This document shows positions 43,032-51,730 of a stretch of 64,000 bases of DNA, piece after piece. The notes beneath the pieces were generated by a model that ran no database searches, was not told where the DNA came from, and saw nothing but the letters and a program-made list of their open reading frames with translations. The stretch is from CALKJU01 sp046349355. GTDB taxonomy: Bacteria > Pseudomonadota > Alphaproteobacteria > Geminicoccales > Geminicoccaceae. The stretch is taken from assembly GCA_046349355.1 (NCBI GenBank), contig JAXMCM010000023.1:1-64000 (forward strand). Direction: 5' to 3'. Each line of letters starts with the position of its first letter. Position 1 is the stretch's first letter. Position numbers and translations under genes: made by a program.

Positions 43032-44282
43032 ATGCAGGGAGGCGCCCAGCGGCAGGGGATCCGTGCCCTGCTCGACGTCGTCCGGGTACCGGGCGTCGCC
43101 CCCTTGTGGCTGGCCGGGGTCAATGCCGGGGTCATGCGCTGGCTGGAGATGCTGGCCTGGTCCTTGTGGGTGTTCGCCGGGACCGGCTCGCCGCTGCTGG
43201 TGACGCTGGTGGCCTTCCTGCGGATGCTGCCGCTGCTGCTGCTGGGGGCGGTGGCGGCGACGCTGGCCGACCGCTTCGACCGGCGCCGCCTGCTGACCGG
43301 CTGGTACGCCGCCATCGCCGCGGGCTGCCTGCTGCTGGGGCTGCTGGCGCTCGGCGGCTGGCTGACGGTGCCGCTGCTGGCCGGCTGGGCGCTGGTCGCC
43401 GGGGTGTTCTGGACCTTCGAGGTGCCGGTGCGGCGGACCATGCTGGCCGAGGCCGGCGGCATGGCCCACATCAATGCCAGCATGGGCCTCGAGATGACCT
43501 CGAGCCAGCTCACCCGGCTGCTCGGCCCCGCCGTCGGCGGCGCCCTGTTCGCCGGCGGCGGCATCGCCGGCGTGTTCCTGCTGAGCGCGCTGCTGCACGC
43601 CGTCGCCGCCCTGCTGCTGTGGCGCACGCCGGCCTCGGCCGGCCACCGCGCCCCGGCGCACATCGACCTCCTCGCCAACCTGCGCGAGGGTTTTGCCTAC
43701 ACCCGCCGCCAGCCGCTGCTCCTGGGCATCGTCGCCTCGACGGCGCTGTTCAACCTCTGGTACCTGCCGTTCGTCAGCCTGGCACCGCTGGTCGCCGACA
43801 CCTCGATGCATCTCGAGCCCACGGCCATCGGCATCCTCGTCGCCGCCGAGGGCCTGGGGGCGGTGGCCGGGGCGCTGTGGATCGCCACCCGCGCCCGGCC
43901 GGAATGGTTCCGCCTCTGCTACAGCCTGGGTGCGACCGGCATGGGGCTCGGCGCCTTCCTGTTCGCCTTCCTCGCCCATCCGGTGCCGAGCTTCGCCGTG
44001 CTGCTGGTCGCCGGCTTCGGCGTCGCCGGCTTCGCCACCATGCAGACGACGCTGGTGCTGGCCGGCACGCCGGCGGCGATGCGGGTGCGGGTCATGGGCA
44101 TCGTCATGGTCGCCATCGGCACCTCGCCGGTCGGCTACCTGCTGGGCGGCGCGCTGGCCGAGTGGCTGGGCCCGAAGCTGGCGGTCGAGGCGCTGGCCCT
44201 GTTCGGCACCGCCGGGATGCTGGCCTGCATGGCGATCTGGCCGGAACTGCGCCGCCGCGAGCGGGTTGCCTCGCTGTCCTGA
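43032..44282 (+). CDS. MFS transporter, EntS/MFS_3-like exporter
   Basis: A 416-residue 12-helix major facilitator. The GAVAATLADRFDRRRLLTGWYA loop between helices 2 and 3 is the family motif A, and the overall pattern (VPGVAPLWLAGVNAGVMRWLEML start) is that of MFS_3/EntS-like exporters of siderophores, drugs or other small molecules. AGGGAAG precedes ATG 43032. No biosynthetic cluster is adjacent, so the cargo is unknown. Confidence 0.88.
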   Translation: MQGGAQRQGIRALLDVVRVPGVAPLWLAGVNAGVMRWLEMLAWSLWVFAGTGSPLLVTLVAFLRMLPLLLLGAVAATLADRFDRRRLLTGWYAAIAAGCLLLGLLALGGWLTVPLLAGWALVAGVFWTFEVPVRRTMLAEAGGMAHINASMGLEMTSSQLTRLLGPAVGGALFAGGGIAGVFLLSALLHAVAALLLWRTPASAGHRAPAHIDLLANLREGFAYTRRQPLLLGIVASTALFNLWYLPFVSLAPLVADTSMHLEPTAIGILVAAEGLGAVAGALWIATRARPEWFRLCYSLGATGMGLGAFLFAFLAHPVPSFAVLLVAGFGVAGFATMQTTLVLAGTPAAMRVRVMGIVMVAIGTSPVGYLLGGALAEWLGPKLAVEALALFGTAGMLACMAIWPELRRRERVASLS

Positions 44283-44365
44283 GCCGCGGACACTTGCCGA
44301 TCCCTGCAGCCATCGGCAGGATACCCGGTACGGGCTGAACCCAAGACGCCAGCGAGACGCCGACG

Positions 44366-45271
44366 ATGCGCGTGCTGCACCCGGGCTTTCCGCGAACCGC
44401 CACCACCACGCTGCAGCAGGCCGTCTTTCCGCACCATCCGCAGCTGGCCTTCCTCGGCGTTCCGGCCGCCGAGCCGGCCCTCGACCAGCTCCTGCGCGGC
44501 ATCGCCGAGACCGATTCGACCCGGTTCGATGCCACCGAGACCGCGGCCGGGCTCGCCCCGCACCTGGCCTTGCCGCCCGGCCGCAGCACCCTGCTGCTGT
44601 CGTTCGAGAACCTCACCCTCTACGAGGCCCGTGACAAGGGCGTGGTGGCGGCCCGCCTGCGCACCCTGTTCGGCCCGGCGCGGATCATGTTCACCCTGCG
44701 CCGCCAGGACGAGCTGGCCGCCTCCTGGTACCTGCAGAAGATCCGCAAGTACATCGACGACCATCACTATGTCAGCCCGCAGCGCTACTTCCGCATGAAG
44801 CTGCGCGAGCCCGGGCGCTCGATCCTGGGCGACCTCGACTTCGAGGCCACCGTCGCCTGCTACGAGCGGCTGTTCGGCGCCGGCAATGTCCGCCTGTTCG
44901 CCTACGAGCAGCTGCGCGCCGATCCGGCCGCCTTCGCCGCCGACGTCGCCGGCTTCCTCGCCGTCGATCCGGGCCCGCTGCAGGAGCTGCTGCACGCCGC
45001 CCGGCTGAACCGCGGCGAGACCCGCCGCCGCCTCGCCAAGGCCCGCCTGGTCGACCGCTACCTGCCCAGGGCCGTGCTCGACCGCGGCCGCCGCCTGCTG
45101 CCGCGCGGCCTGCGCGCCGGGGTCGAGCGCTGGCTGGACGGCGGCGAACGGGCCAGCGTCGCCCTGCCGGCGGCGGTGCGCGACTGGATCGACGGCCAGT
45201 GCCGGCGCGGCAACCGCGCCCTCGACGCCCGCTATGGCGGCCTGCTCGGCCGCTGGGGCTATCCGCTGTAG
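44366..45271 (+). CDS. Sulfotransferase-like protein
   Basis: A 301-residue protein resembling PAPS-dependent sulfotransferases of bacterial type. The N-terminal HPGFPRTATTTLQQAVF is a variant of the 5'-phosphosulfate-binding loop (GxPRSGTTxLQ). The central IMFTLRRQDELAASWYLQKIR corresponds to the 3'-phosphate-binding region with Arg and Ser. It may sulfate a surface glycan or lipid. It is 84 bases downstream of the MFS gene, in the same direction. Confidence 0.75.
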   Translation: MRVLHPGFPRTATTTLQQAVFPHHPQLAFLGVPAAEPALDQLLRGIAETDSTRFDATETAAGLAPHLALPPGRSTLLLSFENLTLYEARDKGVVAARLRTLFGPARIMFTLRRQDELAASWYLQKIRKYIDDHHYVSPQRYFRMKLREPGRSILGDLDFEATVACYERLFGAGNVRLFAYEQLRADPAAFAADVAGFLAVDPGPLQELLHAARLNRGETRRRLAKARLVDRYLPRAVLDRGRRLLPRGLRAGVERWLDGGERASVALPAAVRDWIDGQCRRGNRALDARYGGLLGRWGYPL

Positions 45272-45280
45272 GCGGGGCGC

Positions 45281-45736
45281 TCAGAAGAAGAAGGTGTCGC
45301 GCAGCTCGTCGAGGCGGATGCGGGTGCTGTCCGGCGCCTCGACCGCCTCGGCCTCCTGGCGCAGCTCGACCAGGGCGCGGTTGGCGTCGTTGAGCCGCCG
45401 CGCCAGGGTCACCGCGACGTAGAGCGTGGCCAGCGGGTCCCGGCTCAGCAGCTCGGCCGCCGGGGCGACGTGGAAGCTCGACGGCTCCAGCGCCCGCACG
45501 TCGGCGGTGTGCGGCTCGTCGAGCAGCGCCGCCAGCTCGCCGAAGATCGTTCCCGGCTCGGCGAACAGGCCGATGGTCGTCCCGTCCTTGACCACCTCGA
45601 CCGAGCCGGCCTGCAGGATGTAGAGCCGGCCGGTGCTGGTCCCGGCCTCGAGCACGATGTCGCCGGTGGCGAAGGTGACGGTCGGCAGCCGGCCGAAGCG
45701 CTGCTGCAGCGTCACCGATTCGAGAATCCGCGCCAT
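45281..45736 (-). CDS. Cyclic-nucleotide-binding-domain protein with altered pocket
   Basis: A 151-residue protein consisting of one CNB (cNMP-binding) domain and a C-terminal helical tail. The beta-barrel GDIVLEAGTSTGRLYILQAGSVEVVK and the phosphate-binding cassette FGELAALLDEPHTADV are clear. The conserved Arg of the cassette (PRxA in cAMP binders) is His here, so cAMP/cGMP binding is doubtful. No DNA-binding HTH follows. ATG 45736. Divergent from the cyclase-like gene with 186 bases between, which suggests a shared regulatory region. Confidence 0.85.
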   Translation of the reverse strand: MARILESVTLQQRFGRLPTVTFATGDIVLEAGTSTGRLYILQAGSVEVVKDGTTIGLFAEPGTIFGELAALLDEPHTADVRALEPSSFHVAPAAELLSRDPLATLYVAVTLARRLNDANRALVELRQEAEAVEAPDSTRIRLDELRDTFFF

Positions 45737-45922
45737 GCCGTCCGTTCCGCCCGCCCGCCGGCGACCTCGCCCGGCGGGGCGATAAAGGCGCATCCGCCGG
45801 CATCCTTCAATCGCGGCGGCGACACACCCGGGGCACCACCGGCGATGCCTCCGCCACCGCGTTGCCTTTCGCGCCGTCGCCCGGCGTGCCACAAGGTGCC
45901 GGCCGGGGAGGACCGAAACGCC

Positions 45923-47047
45923 ATGCTGCCGACCAGCGAGTCCGCCTGCTTCGTGATCGCCGACATCTCGGGCTACACCGGCTTCATGGCCGGCGTCGAG
46001 CTCGACCATGCCCAGGACATCGTCGCCGACCTGATGGACACCGTGCTGCGCTGCCTGCGGCCGCGCTTCCGCCTCGCCAAGTTCGAGGGCGACGCGGTGT
46101 TCGTCTATGCCGTCGGCGAGCGGCACGACGGCTCGGCGGTGCAGGACGCGATCGAGGGCGCCTACCTCGCCTTCCGCCGCCGCCTGCGCAGCATCGGCCT
46201 GTCCACCACCTGCACCTGCGCCGCCTGCCGTGCCATGCACAAGCTCGACCTGAAGGTCGTGGCGCATCACGGCGCCTTCGTCCGCCAGCGCATGGGCGGG
46301 CGCGAGGAGCTGGCCGGCCGCGACGTCATCCTGGTGCACCGGCTGCTGAAGAACTCGGCGGGCGAGCGGCTCGGCGGCCATGCCTACGCGCTCTACACCG
46401 ACGCCTGCCTCGCGGCGCTCAGCACCGACCCGCACGGCCGGGGCCTGCTCGAGCACCGCGAGGACATCGACATCATCGGCGACGTCGCCTGCCGGCTGCG
46501 CGACCTCGAGGCGGCCTGGGCCGAGGACCAGGAGCGCCAGCGCCACGAGGTCCCGGCGGACCGCACCTACGCGACGCTGACCTTCACCTTCGCGGCACCG
46601 CGGCCCCAGGTCTGGGAGCACTTCACCCGTCCGGACCTGCGGCCGAAATGGCGCGCCGCCGACGAGGTCATCGAGGCCACCGCCGGCGGCCGGCGCGGTG
46701 TCGGCACCACCAACCACTGCATGCACGGCCACCACGCCATCGTCGAGGAGATCCTCGACTGGCGGCCCTACGACTACCTGACGCTGACCACGCTGGTGCC
46801 GCGCCCCGCCGCACCCAAGGTGCTGATGACCTACGCCTTCGCCGACAGCGAGGGCGGCACGCGGGTCGACATCCGCATCGCCCGACCGAAGCCGAAGGAC
46901 AAGCCCTTCCTCGACGAGGTCGGTGCCATCTTCGCAAAGAACATCACGGGCGAGGTCGAGGTCCTGCGCGGCCTCCTCGAGGCCTCGGCGGCGGTGCCGC
47001 CGGCGATCGCCGAGCCCGACCCGCCGCGGCCCCGCCAGGCGTCCTGA
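45923..47047 (+). CDS. DUF2652 cyclase-like / SRPBCC two-domain protein
   Basis: A 374-residue protein. Residues 1-190 are a DUF2652-type domain related to class III nucleotide cyclases: FVIADISGYTGFMAG and RLAKFEGDAVFVYAV hold the two metal-binding Asp positions. A CTCAACRAMHK cysteine cluster (about residues 95-105) is an unusual insert. Residues about 215-350 form an SRPBCC/START-like ligand-binding domain (YATLTFTFAAPRPQVWEHFTRPDLRPKW). GGGGAGGA precedes ATG 45923. Whether it makes a cyclic nucleotide is not known; the divergent CNB gene makes signalling a reasonable guess. Confidence 0.85.
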   Translation: MLPTSESACFVIADISGYTGFMAGVELDHAQDIVADLMDTVLRCLRPRFRLAKFEGDAVFVYAVGERHDGSAVQDAIEGAYLAFRRRLRSIGLSTTCTCAACRAMHKLDLKVVAHHGAFVRQRMGGREELAGRDVILVHRLLKNSAGERLGGHAYALYTDACLAALSTDPHGRGLLEHREDIDIIGDVACRLRDLEAAWAEDQERQRHEVPADRTYATLTFTFAAPRPQVWEHFTRPDLRPKWRAADEVIEATAGGRRGVGTTNHCMHGHHAIVEEILDWRPYDYLTLTTLVPRPAAPKVLMTYAFADSEGGTRVDIRIARPKPKDKPFLDEVGAIFAKNITGEVEVLRGLLEASAAVPPAIAEPDPPRPRQAS

Positions 47048-47145
47048 GCCGGCCGGCCGGGAGCCCTCGCCGTCCTCGCCCGTTACACCGTCCCGGAAGG
47101 GCGGATGGGCCGTTCCGGCGCTCCGGCAAGACGGGAGCCCCGGCC

Positions 47146-47535
47146 ATGGCCGGCATCGGCGACGCCTTCAACCGCATGGCCCAGTGGACGGCCCGCCAGG
47201 CCGGCAAGCCGGCGACCTTCGCCCTCGCCGTGGGCCTGCTCGTCGCCTGGGCGGCGTCGGGCCCGCTGTTCGGCTGGTCCGACACCTGGCAGCTGATCGT
47301 CAACACCTCGACGACGATCGTCACCTTCCTGATGGTGTTCCTCATCCAGAACACCCAGAACCGCGACACCGCCGCCCTGCAGCTCAAGCTCGACGAGCTG
47401 ATCCGCGCCCACGAGGGGGCGCGCAACCGCCTCCTGCGCCTCGAGGAGCTGACCGAGGAGGAGATGGAGCAGGTGCACGAGCGCTTCCTCGCCCTCGCCC
47501 GCGCGGCGCCGCGGCTCACCGAGGAGCGCGGCTGA
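47146..47535 (+). CDS. Low-affinity iron permease family protein
   Basis: A 129-residue membrane protein with two helices (about 22-42 and 50-70) and a coiled C-terminal tail. The pattern FNRMAQWTARQAGKPATFALAVGL, then NTSTTIVTFLMVFLIQNTQNRD is diagnostic of the bacterial family named after fungal low-affinity iron permease; iron transport by bacterial members is not established. ATG 47146 with GGGAG upstream. Confidence 0.88.
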   Translation: MAGIGDAFNRMAQWTARQAGKPATFALAVGLLVAWAASGPLFGWSDTWQLIVNTSTTIVTFLMVFLIQNTQNRDTAALQLKLDELIRAHEGARNRLLRLEELTEEEMEQVHERFLALARAAPRLTEERG

Positions 47536-47550
47536 CGGCTCCCGCTTGCC

Positions 47551-48534
47551 TCAGTAGGTCTGGCGCCTGAACCGGTCGAGGTCGCGGCCGCGCTGCGCCG
47601 AGCGGTAGATCTGCTGGCGGCTGACCGTCACCCACATCTCCCGCTCCTTGTCGGCGGTGGCCGGCATCTCGAGGCCCAGCGCCCGGGCGAGGTCGAAGCG
47701 GTAGAGGTCGAAGGCGCTGCGCACCACGCCGCCATATTGCGACGCCGCCCCCAGCGCCAGGCGGTAGGCGAGAAAGGCGGTGAGCAGCGCCAGCAGCAGC
47801 GTCTTCGGCATCGGCAGCAGAAGGGCGCCGCCCTGGGTCAGCGGATAGACGGCACAGCCGAGGTCGACCGCGGCGATGCCGACGCCGACCAGCACCATGT
47901 TGACGCAGAAATCGAGCATCGCCTTGGCGTCGGCGATGATCTTGCGGAAGTGCTCGGGCATCACCGCCACCAGCCGCGGCCAGGCCGGGATGGCGTCGAG
48001 CCCGTAGACCACGGTCGGATAGGCCTCGAAGGCGCGAAAGCGGTTGCCGAACCGGGTCGGCAGCATGTCGACGGCGTAGGCCGGCAGCGTCTCGGCGACC
48101 CGCCACAGCCGCCGCGGATGGTCGCGCGGCACCGCCGGGTCCGGCCGGCCCTCGGCCCTGGCCTCCTCGATCTTCTGCTGGTCCTGCAGCGCCTGCTCGG
48201 CGTTGCGGCGGAACCGGTTGATCAGCCGCTGCTGCAGCCGCGTGCCCAGCGCCGGCCAGACCCGCCCGGCCAGCCGGTACAGGCTCATCAGCGGGTAGCC
48301 CTCGAGCAGGCGGATCAGGTGGTAGTTGATCGCCAGCATGAAGATGGCGCCCAGCCAGATGCCGAGCCCGGCCAGGGCCGCGGTATCCAGCTCGGCCAGC
48401 GAGTTGATCACCCGCGCGTCGCTGTAGCCGTACTCGTAGAGCACGAACCACACCCCGAGCACGCCGAACGCCGCCGGCAGCAGGTAGCCCACCGCGAAGG
48501 TCCGGTCGAACAGCTTGGGGAGATCGCCGAGCAT
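47551..48534 (-). CDS. Hypothetical membrane protein
   Basis: A 327-residue membrane protein with helices at about 15-35, 52-75, 212-235 and 240-262 and a cytoplasmic Arg-rich loop (NRFRRNAEQALQDQQKIEEAR). The C-terminal part ends EMWVTVSRQQIYRSAQRGRDLDR. ATG 48534 is preceded by a G-rich stretch (GGGGGCGGCG). I do not recognise the family. It converges with the iron-permease-like gene and follows the small exported protein by 26 bases on the same strand. Confidence 0.7.
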   Translation of the reverse strand: MLGDLPKLFDRTFAVGYLLPAAFGVLGVWFVLYEYGYSDARVINSLAELDTAALAGLGIWLGAIFMLAINYHLIRLLEGYPLMSLYRLAGRVWPALGTRLQQRLINRFRRNAEQALQDQQKIEEARAEGRPDPAVPRDHPRRLWRVAETLPAYAVDMLPTRFGNRFRAFEAYPTVVYGLDAIPAWPRLVAVMPEHFRKIIADAKAMLDFCVNMVLVGVGIAAVDLGCAVYPLTQGGALLLPMPKTLLLALLTAFLAYRLALGAASQYGGVVRSAFDLYRFDLARALGLEMPATADKEREMWVTVSRQQIYRSAQRGRDLDRFRRQTY

Positions 48535-48560
48535 CGCGCCGCCCCCGCCGCCCGTACCGC

Positions 48561-48950
48561 CTAGAGCTTCCCGGCGAGGCCGTTGCGGCCGGCCTCGACG
48601 CAGCTCGACAGCAGGGTGAGGTCGTGGCCGACGCAGTAGGAGGCGAGCTTGCCGGCCTCGGCCTTGCCGTAGCCCATGCGCTGCAGCTTGTCGGCGAGGT
48701 CGCGGTAGGCGGCGATGCCGGCCTTGGGCGTGCTGCCGCCGACCGCCGCGGCGCCGCTGTCGCGCATGGTCAGCCCGTCGGCCGCCATTCCCGGCGCCGC
48801 CTGCTTCAGCAGCGGCGACGGCATGGTCATCGGATCGCCGGGCAGCGCCTGGGCGAGAACGGCCGGCGCGGCGGCGAGCACGGCCATGGCCACCGCCAGC
48901 GGCAGGCCTGCCCGCCATCCGAGACCGCGCCCCGTCGACCCGCTGGTCAC
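48561..48950 (-). CDS. Small exported hypothetical protein
   Basis: A 129-residue protein with a probable signal peptide (hydrophobic residues 17-30, cleavage after AQA or VLA). The mature part contains two cysteines (CVGHDLTLLSSC) and a helical segment YRDLADKLQRMGYG. The chosen start is GTG 48950; an in-frame ATG at the start of MAVLAAAPAVL would remove most of the signal. Function unknown. It may be co-transcribed with the membrane protein that follows. Confidence 0.6.
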   Translation of the reverse strand: MTSGSTGRGLGWRAGLPLAVAMAVLAAAPAVLAQALPGDPMTMPSPLLKQAAPGMAADGLTMRDSGAAAVGGSTPKAGIAAYRDLADKLQRMGYGKAEAGKLASYCVGHDLTLLSSCVEAGRNGLAGKL

Positions 48951-49065
48951 CGCACCCCCCGGCCTCCTCGGCCCCGCGTCATCTGTCGCGCAACACCGGG
49001 TTGGCGGCAAGGGCGGCCTTTCCGGCAAGGCGTTCGCGTCATCCCGGGGCGCGCCGCCCGGGGGC

Positions 49066-50178
49066 TCAGCGCCATGCCATCCAGGCGCCCAGCCGCAGCA
49101 GCAGGTCGGCCTGGCGGCTGCAGCCGGTTTTCGCCAGCACCGCGCGGATCTGCACGCGCACCGTCTCGATGCTGGCGCCGCGCCGCTCCGCGATCTCCCG
49201 CGCGGCAAGGCCGTCGAGCAGGGCCAGGGCCACCGCCTCCTCGGCCACGGTGAGGCCGAAGACCGCGCGCAGCGGCAACGCCGTGTCGCCCGGCAGGCAC
49301 CCGTTGCCCTCGATCAGCAGCAGGGCGGCCGGCCGGTCCCCGCCGGCAGCGCCCGCCCGGACCGGCATCGCCCGCACGGTGACCCGGCCGTCCCGGCCCT
49401 GTGCCAGCCGGCAGGCGCCGCCGTCGGGCTCGCCCCGGGCCGCCGCCTCGGCGGTGCGCCGCACCAGCCAGCGCAGGCGGGCCTCCTCGGCGGCGTCGGC
49501 GACGGCGAGCCGGCCGAGCCGGCACTGCGGCGGCCCGCCGGCCGCGAACAGCCGCTCGGCGGCGAGATTGCGCTCGAGCACCCGCAGCTCCGCATCGACC
49601 AGCACCGCCGGCGCGCTGAGCCTGTCGAGCATGGCCTGCCGGGCCTGCGCCCGCTGCTCCGCGACCTCGAGCCGGCCGAGCAGCGTCAGGGCGCGACCGA
49701 GATGGCGTCCGGCCCGCTCCAGGCGGGTGCGCTCCGGTGCGGTGAACGGGCCCGCCCGCTCGGACCGCTGCAGGCCGACGATCGCGGTCCGGCCGCGGTG
49801 GTCGAGCACCCGCGCCGCCATCGCGAACCGCCAGCCATGCTGCCGGAGATAGTCGTTGTAGAACTCGTCCTGGCGCACGAAGTCCGGCGCGAAATGCTCG
49901 TGGCAGGCCATCGTGCTGCCGACCGGCAGCGTCAGCGCCAGCGAGCGCCGCGGGTCGAGGGCCGCATAGTAGCCCTCGTAGGCCGCCTCGGCCTCGCCCG
50001 GAATGGCCTCGCTGGTCGCGGCGAGGTCCTGCCGGCCCTCGCTCGCGTTCAGCACCACGAGATAGACAGCACTCCCGAACGGCGCGCCGAGGCTCGACAG
50101 CGCCTGCGACCAGGCGGCGTCGCCCAGCGCGGCGTCGTAGACGAGTCCGAGGGCTCGATCCGCGTCCGAGTCCGCCAT
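49066..50178 (-). CDS. LuxR-family transcriptional regulator
   Basis: A 370-residue protein with a C-terminal LuxR/GerE HTH (about 305-365): FGLTVAEEAVALALLDGLAAREIAERRGASIETVRVQIRAVLAKT, quoted here only in part as LTVAEEAVALALL and ETVRVQIRAVLAKTG. The N-terminal 300 residues contain PAS-like or GAF-like sensing segments (DPRRSLALTLPVGST; LDRLSAPAVLVDAELRVLERN). There is no receiver domain. ATG 50178 begins MADSDADRALG. Targets unknown; a 198-base divergent region separates it from the XRE-cupin gene, so cross-regulation is possible. Confidence 0.88.
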   Translation of the reverse strand: MADSDADRALGLVYDAALGDAAWSQALSSLGAPFGSAVYLVVLNASEGRQDLAATSEAIPGEAEAAYEGYYAALDPRRSLALTLPVGSTMACHEHFAPDFVRQDEFYNDYLRQHGWRFAMAARVLDHRGRTAIVGLQRSERAGPFTAPERTRLERAGRHLGRALTLLGRLEVAEQRAQARQAMLDRLSAPAVLVDAELRVLERNLAAERLFAAGGPPQCRLGRLAVADAAEEARLRWLVRRTAEAAARGEPDGGACRLAQGRDGRVTVRAMPVRAGAAGGDRPAALLLIEGNGCLPGDTALPLRAVFGLTVAEEAVALALLDGLAAREIAERRGASIETVRVQIRAVLAKTGCSRQADLLLRLGAWMAWR

Positions 50179-50376
50179 CCCGGGCGTCCCTGCCTGAACC
50201 CCGGAACGGCGCCCCCAAGGCGACGCCCCGGCAATGGCAACGACCAATGGCCGCGATCATTGCAACCGCAAAGCCTAATGTCGATGCTCCTTTTGCACGC
50301 TGTTCCGGCCTGTTCCGGCGGACGTCCCGACCGCGGCGCTTGACTCCAGTATCTTGGATGTCGTCTGTTGGCGGTG

Positions 50377-50931
50377 ATGTCCTCACCGATCGCCGACCGC
50401 CTGCGCCGCCTCCGCCGGGAACGTGAACTCACCATCGACGCGCTCGCCTCGCGCGCCGGCGTCAGCCGCTCGATGATCTCGCTGATCGAACGTGGCGAGA
50501 GCAGCCCGACGGCCAATATCCTGGACAAGCTGGCCGCCGCCCTCGGTGTCACCCTGGCCTCGCTGTTCGCCGGCGCCGCGCCGGTCTCGCCGCTCAGCCG
50601 CCGCGCCGCACAGCCCGAATGGACCGATCCGGAAACCGGCTACCGCCGCCGCAACCTGTCGCCGCCCGGCTTCCCGTCCCGCCTCGAGCTGGTCGAGGTC
50701 GTGCTGCAGCCCGGCATGCGCGTCACCTACGACACCGCCACCCGCGAGCCCGCCTTCGACCAGCAGGTCTGGCTGATCGAGGGCCAGCTCCTCCTCACCG
50801 TCGGTACCGACCGCCACGAGCTGGCCGAGGGCGACTGCCTCGCCATGCGCCTCGACCGGCCGACCACCTTCCACAACCCAGGCCAGCGGCCGTCGCGCCA
50901 CCTGGTCGCCCTGTGCCCGGCCGCCCCATGA
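50377..50931 (+). CDS. XRE-cupin transcriptional regulator
   Basis: A 184-residue regulator: N-terminal XRE helix-turn-helix (RLRRLRRERELTIDALA, SRSMISLIERGESSPTANILDK) and C-terminal cupin sensor domain (about 110-180). Family members such as PuuR control amino-acid or polyamine catabolism. ATG 50377 is chosen; TTG 50368 and GTG 50374 are alternatives. The gene overlaps the GNAT gene by ATGA, a common pairing in which the regulator and an acetyltransferase are co-expressed. Confidence 0.88.
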   Translation: MSSPIADRLRRLRRERELTIDALASRAGVSRSMISLIERGESSPTANILDKLAAALGVTLASLFAGAAPVSPLSRRAAQPEWTDPETGYRRRNLSPPGFPSRLELVEVVLQPGMRVTYDTATREPAFDQQVWLIEGQLLLTVGTDRHELAEGDCLAMRLDRPTTFHNPGQRPSRHLVALCPAAP

Positions 50932-51356
50932 CCGCCATCCGCGTCCGCACCCTCGACGCCGCCGAGGCCCATGCCCGTGCCGCCGACCTCACCGCCATCC
51001 TCGAGGACTGCGTCGAGGGAAACGCCTCGGTCAGCTTCATGGCACCGCTCGCCCGCGCCACCGCCCTGGCCTTCTGGCGCAAGGTCGCCGACGGGGTGGC
51101 CGCGGGCGGACGCATCCTGCTGGTCGCCGAGGACGGCCGGGGCCGCTGGCTGGGCACCGTCCAGCTGGTCCTCGACCTGCCCGAGAACCAGCCGCACCGC
51201 GCCGACCTCGCCAAGATGCTGGTGCTGCGCTCGGCCCGCCGGCAGGGCGTCCGCCTAAAGCGGAGGTCGTACAATTTTGTTTTTGATCGCTTCTTTGTAC
51301 GCTCATTCTTCCTTACCTTGATAATGTGGGACGCCGAGTCAAATCTTATCCTCTGA
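50928..51356 (+). pseudogene. GNAT acetyltransferase copy 1, truncated
   Basis: Starts as a normal GNAT (TAIRVRTLDAAEAHARAADLT, GRILLVAEDGRGRWLGTVQL, HRADLAKMLVLRSARRQGV). It loses homology at about 51252, just before the acetyl-CoA-binding loop would be completed, and runs into low-GC DNA encoding an unrelated tail (YNFVFDRFFVRSFFLTL). The missing C-terminal half is found about 870 bases downstream in copy 2. The start ATG overlaps the XRE-cupin stop. A functional acetyltransferase is unlikely. Confidence 0.8.
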
Positions 51357-51730
51357 TTCCTTCGGGGTCTGCTCAATAGATATGCGAACTTCGAAAGCAG
51401 CCGTGATGCAGATAATTCTCCCGGATCAAAATGGATTCCCAGGGATCCCTGCGTCGGGCTCTTTGGCGCGGCCGGTTTTAGCCAGGTATCTTCTACAGAT
51501 CTTCGTGCGCCGGTCTGATGCATACGACTCAAAACCCCTGCGATCCGAAACCAAGTGATGGCTTGGCCGCATGAGTCGCGACCGATTCAAGTACTTTGCC
51601 TTCAGTCGGCGTTGGAAGGCCCCAAAAAGATGGTCCCATCATGCGCTGACCTCTGAGCAACACACCTACAATACAAAGATTATGACCATATCCCTTGCAT
51701 TTCAGGTCAGTCCCGAGCGAGCCCTCCATA
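51253..51730. other. Low-GC insert between GNAT copies, no recognisable gene
   Basis: About 480 bases of visibly AT-richer DNA interrupt the acetyltransferase. No transposase, clear terminal inverted repeats, tRNA or conserved protein was found. One plus-strand frame beginning MSRDRFKYFAF (51571) runs on into the duplicated GNAT tail but has no family resemblance before it. The left junction is abrupt inside the GNAT coding sequence; the right junction fades into a ragged copy of the upstream sequence. Confidence 0.65.

Noticed and set aside
51253..51730. Insertion sequence in the GNAT gene
   Set aside because: No transposase fragment, terminal inverted repeats or short target duplication could be identified, so it is listed only as a low-GC insert.
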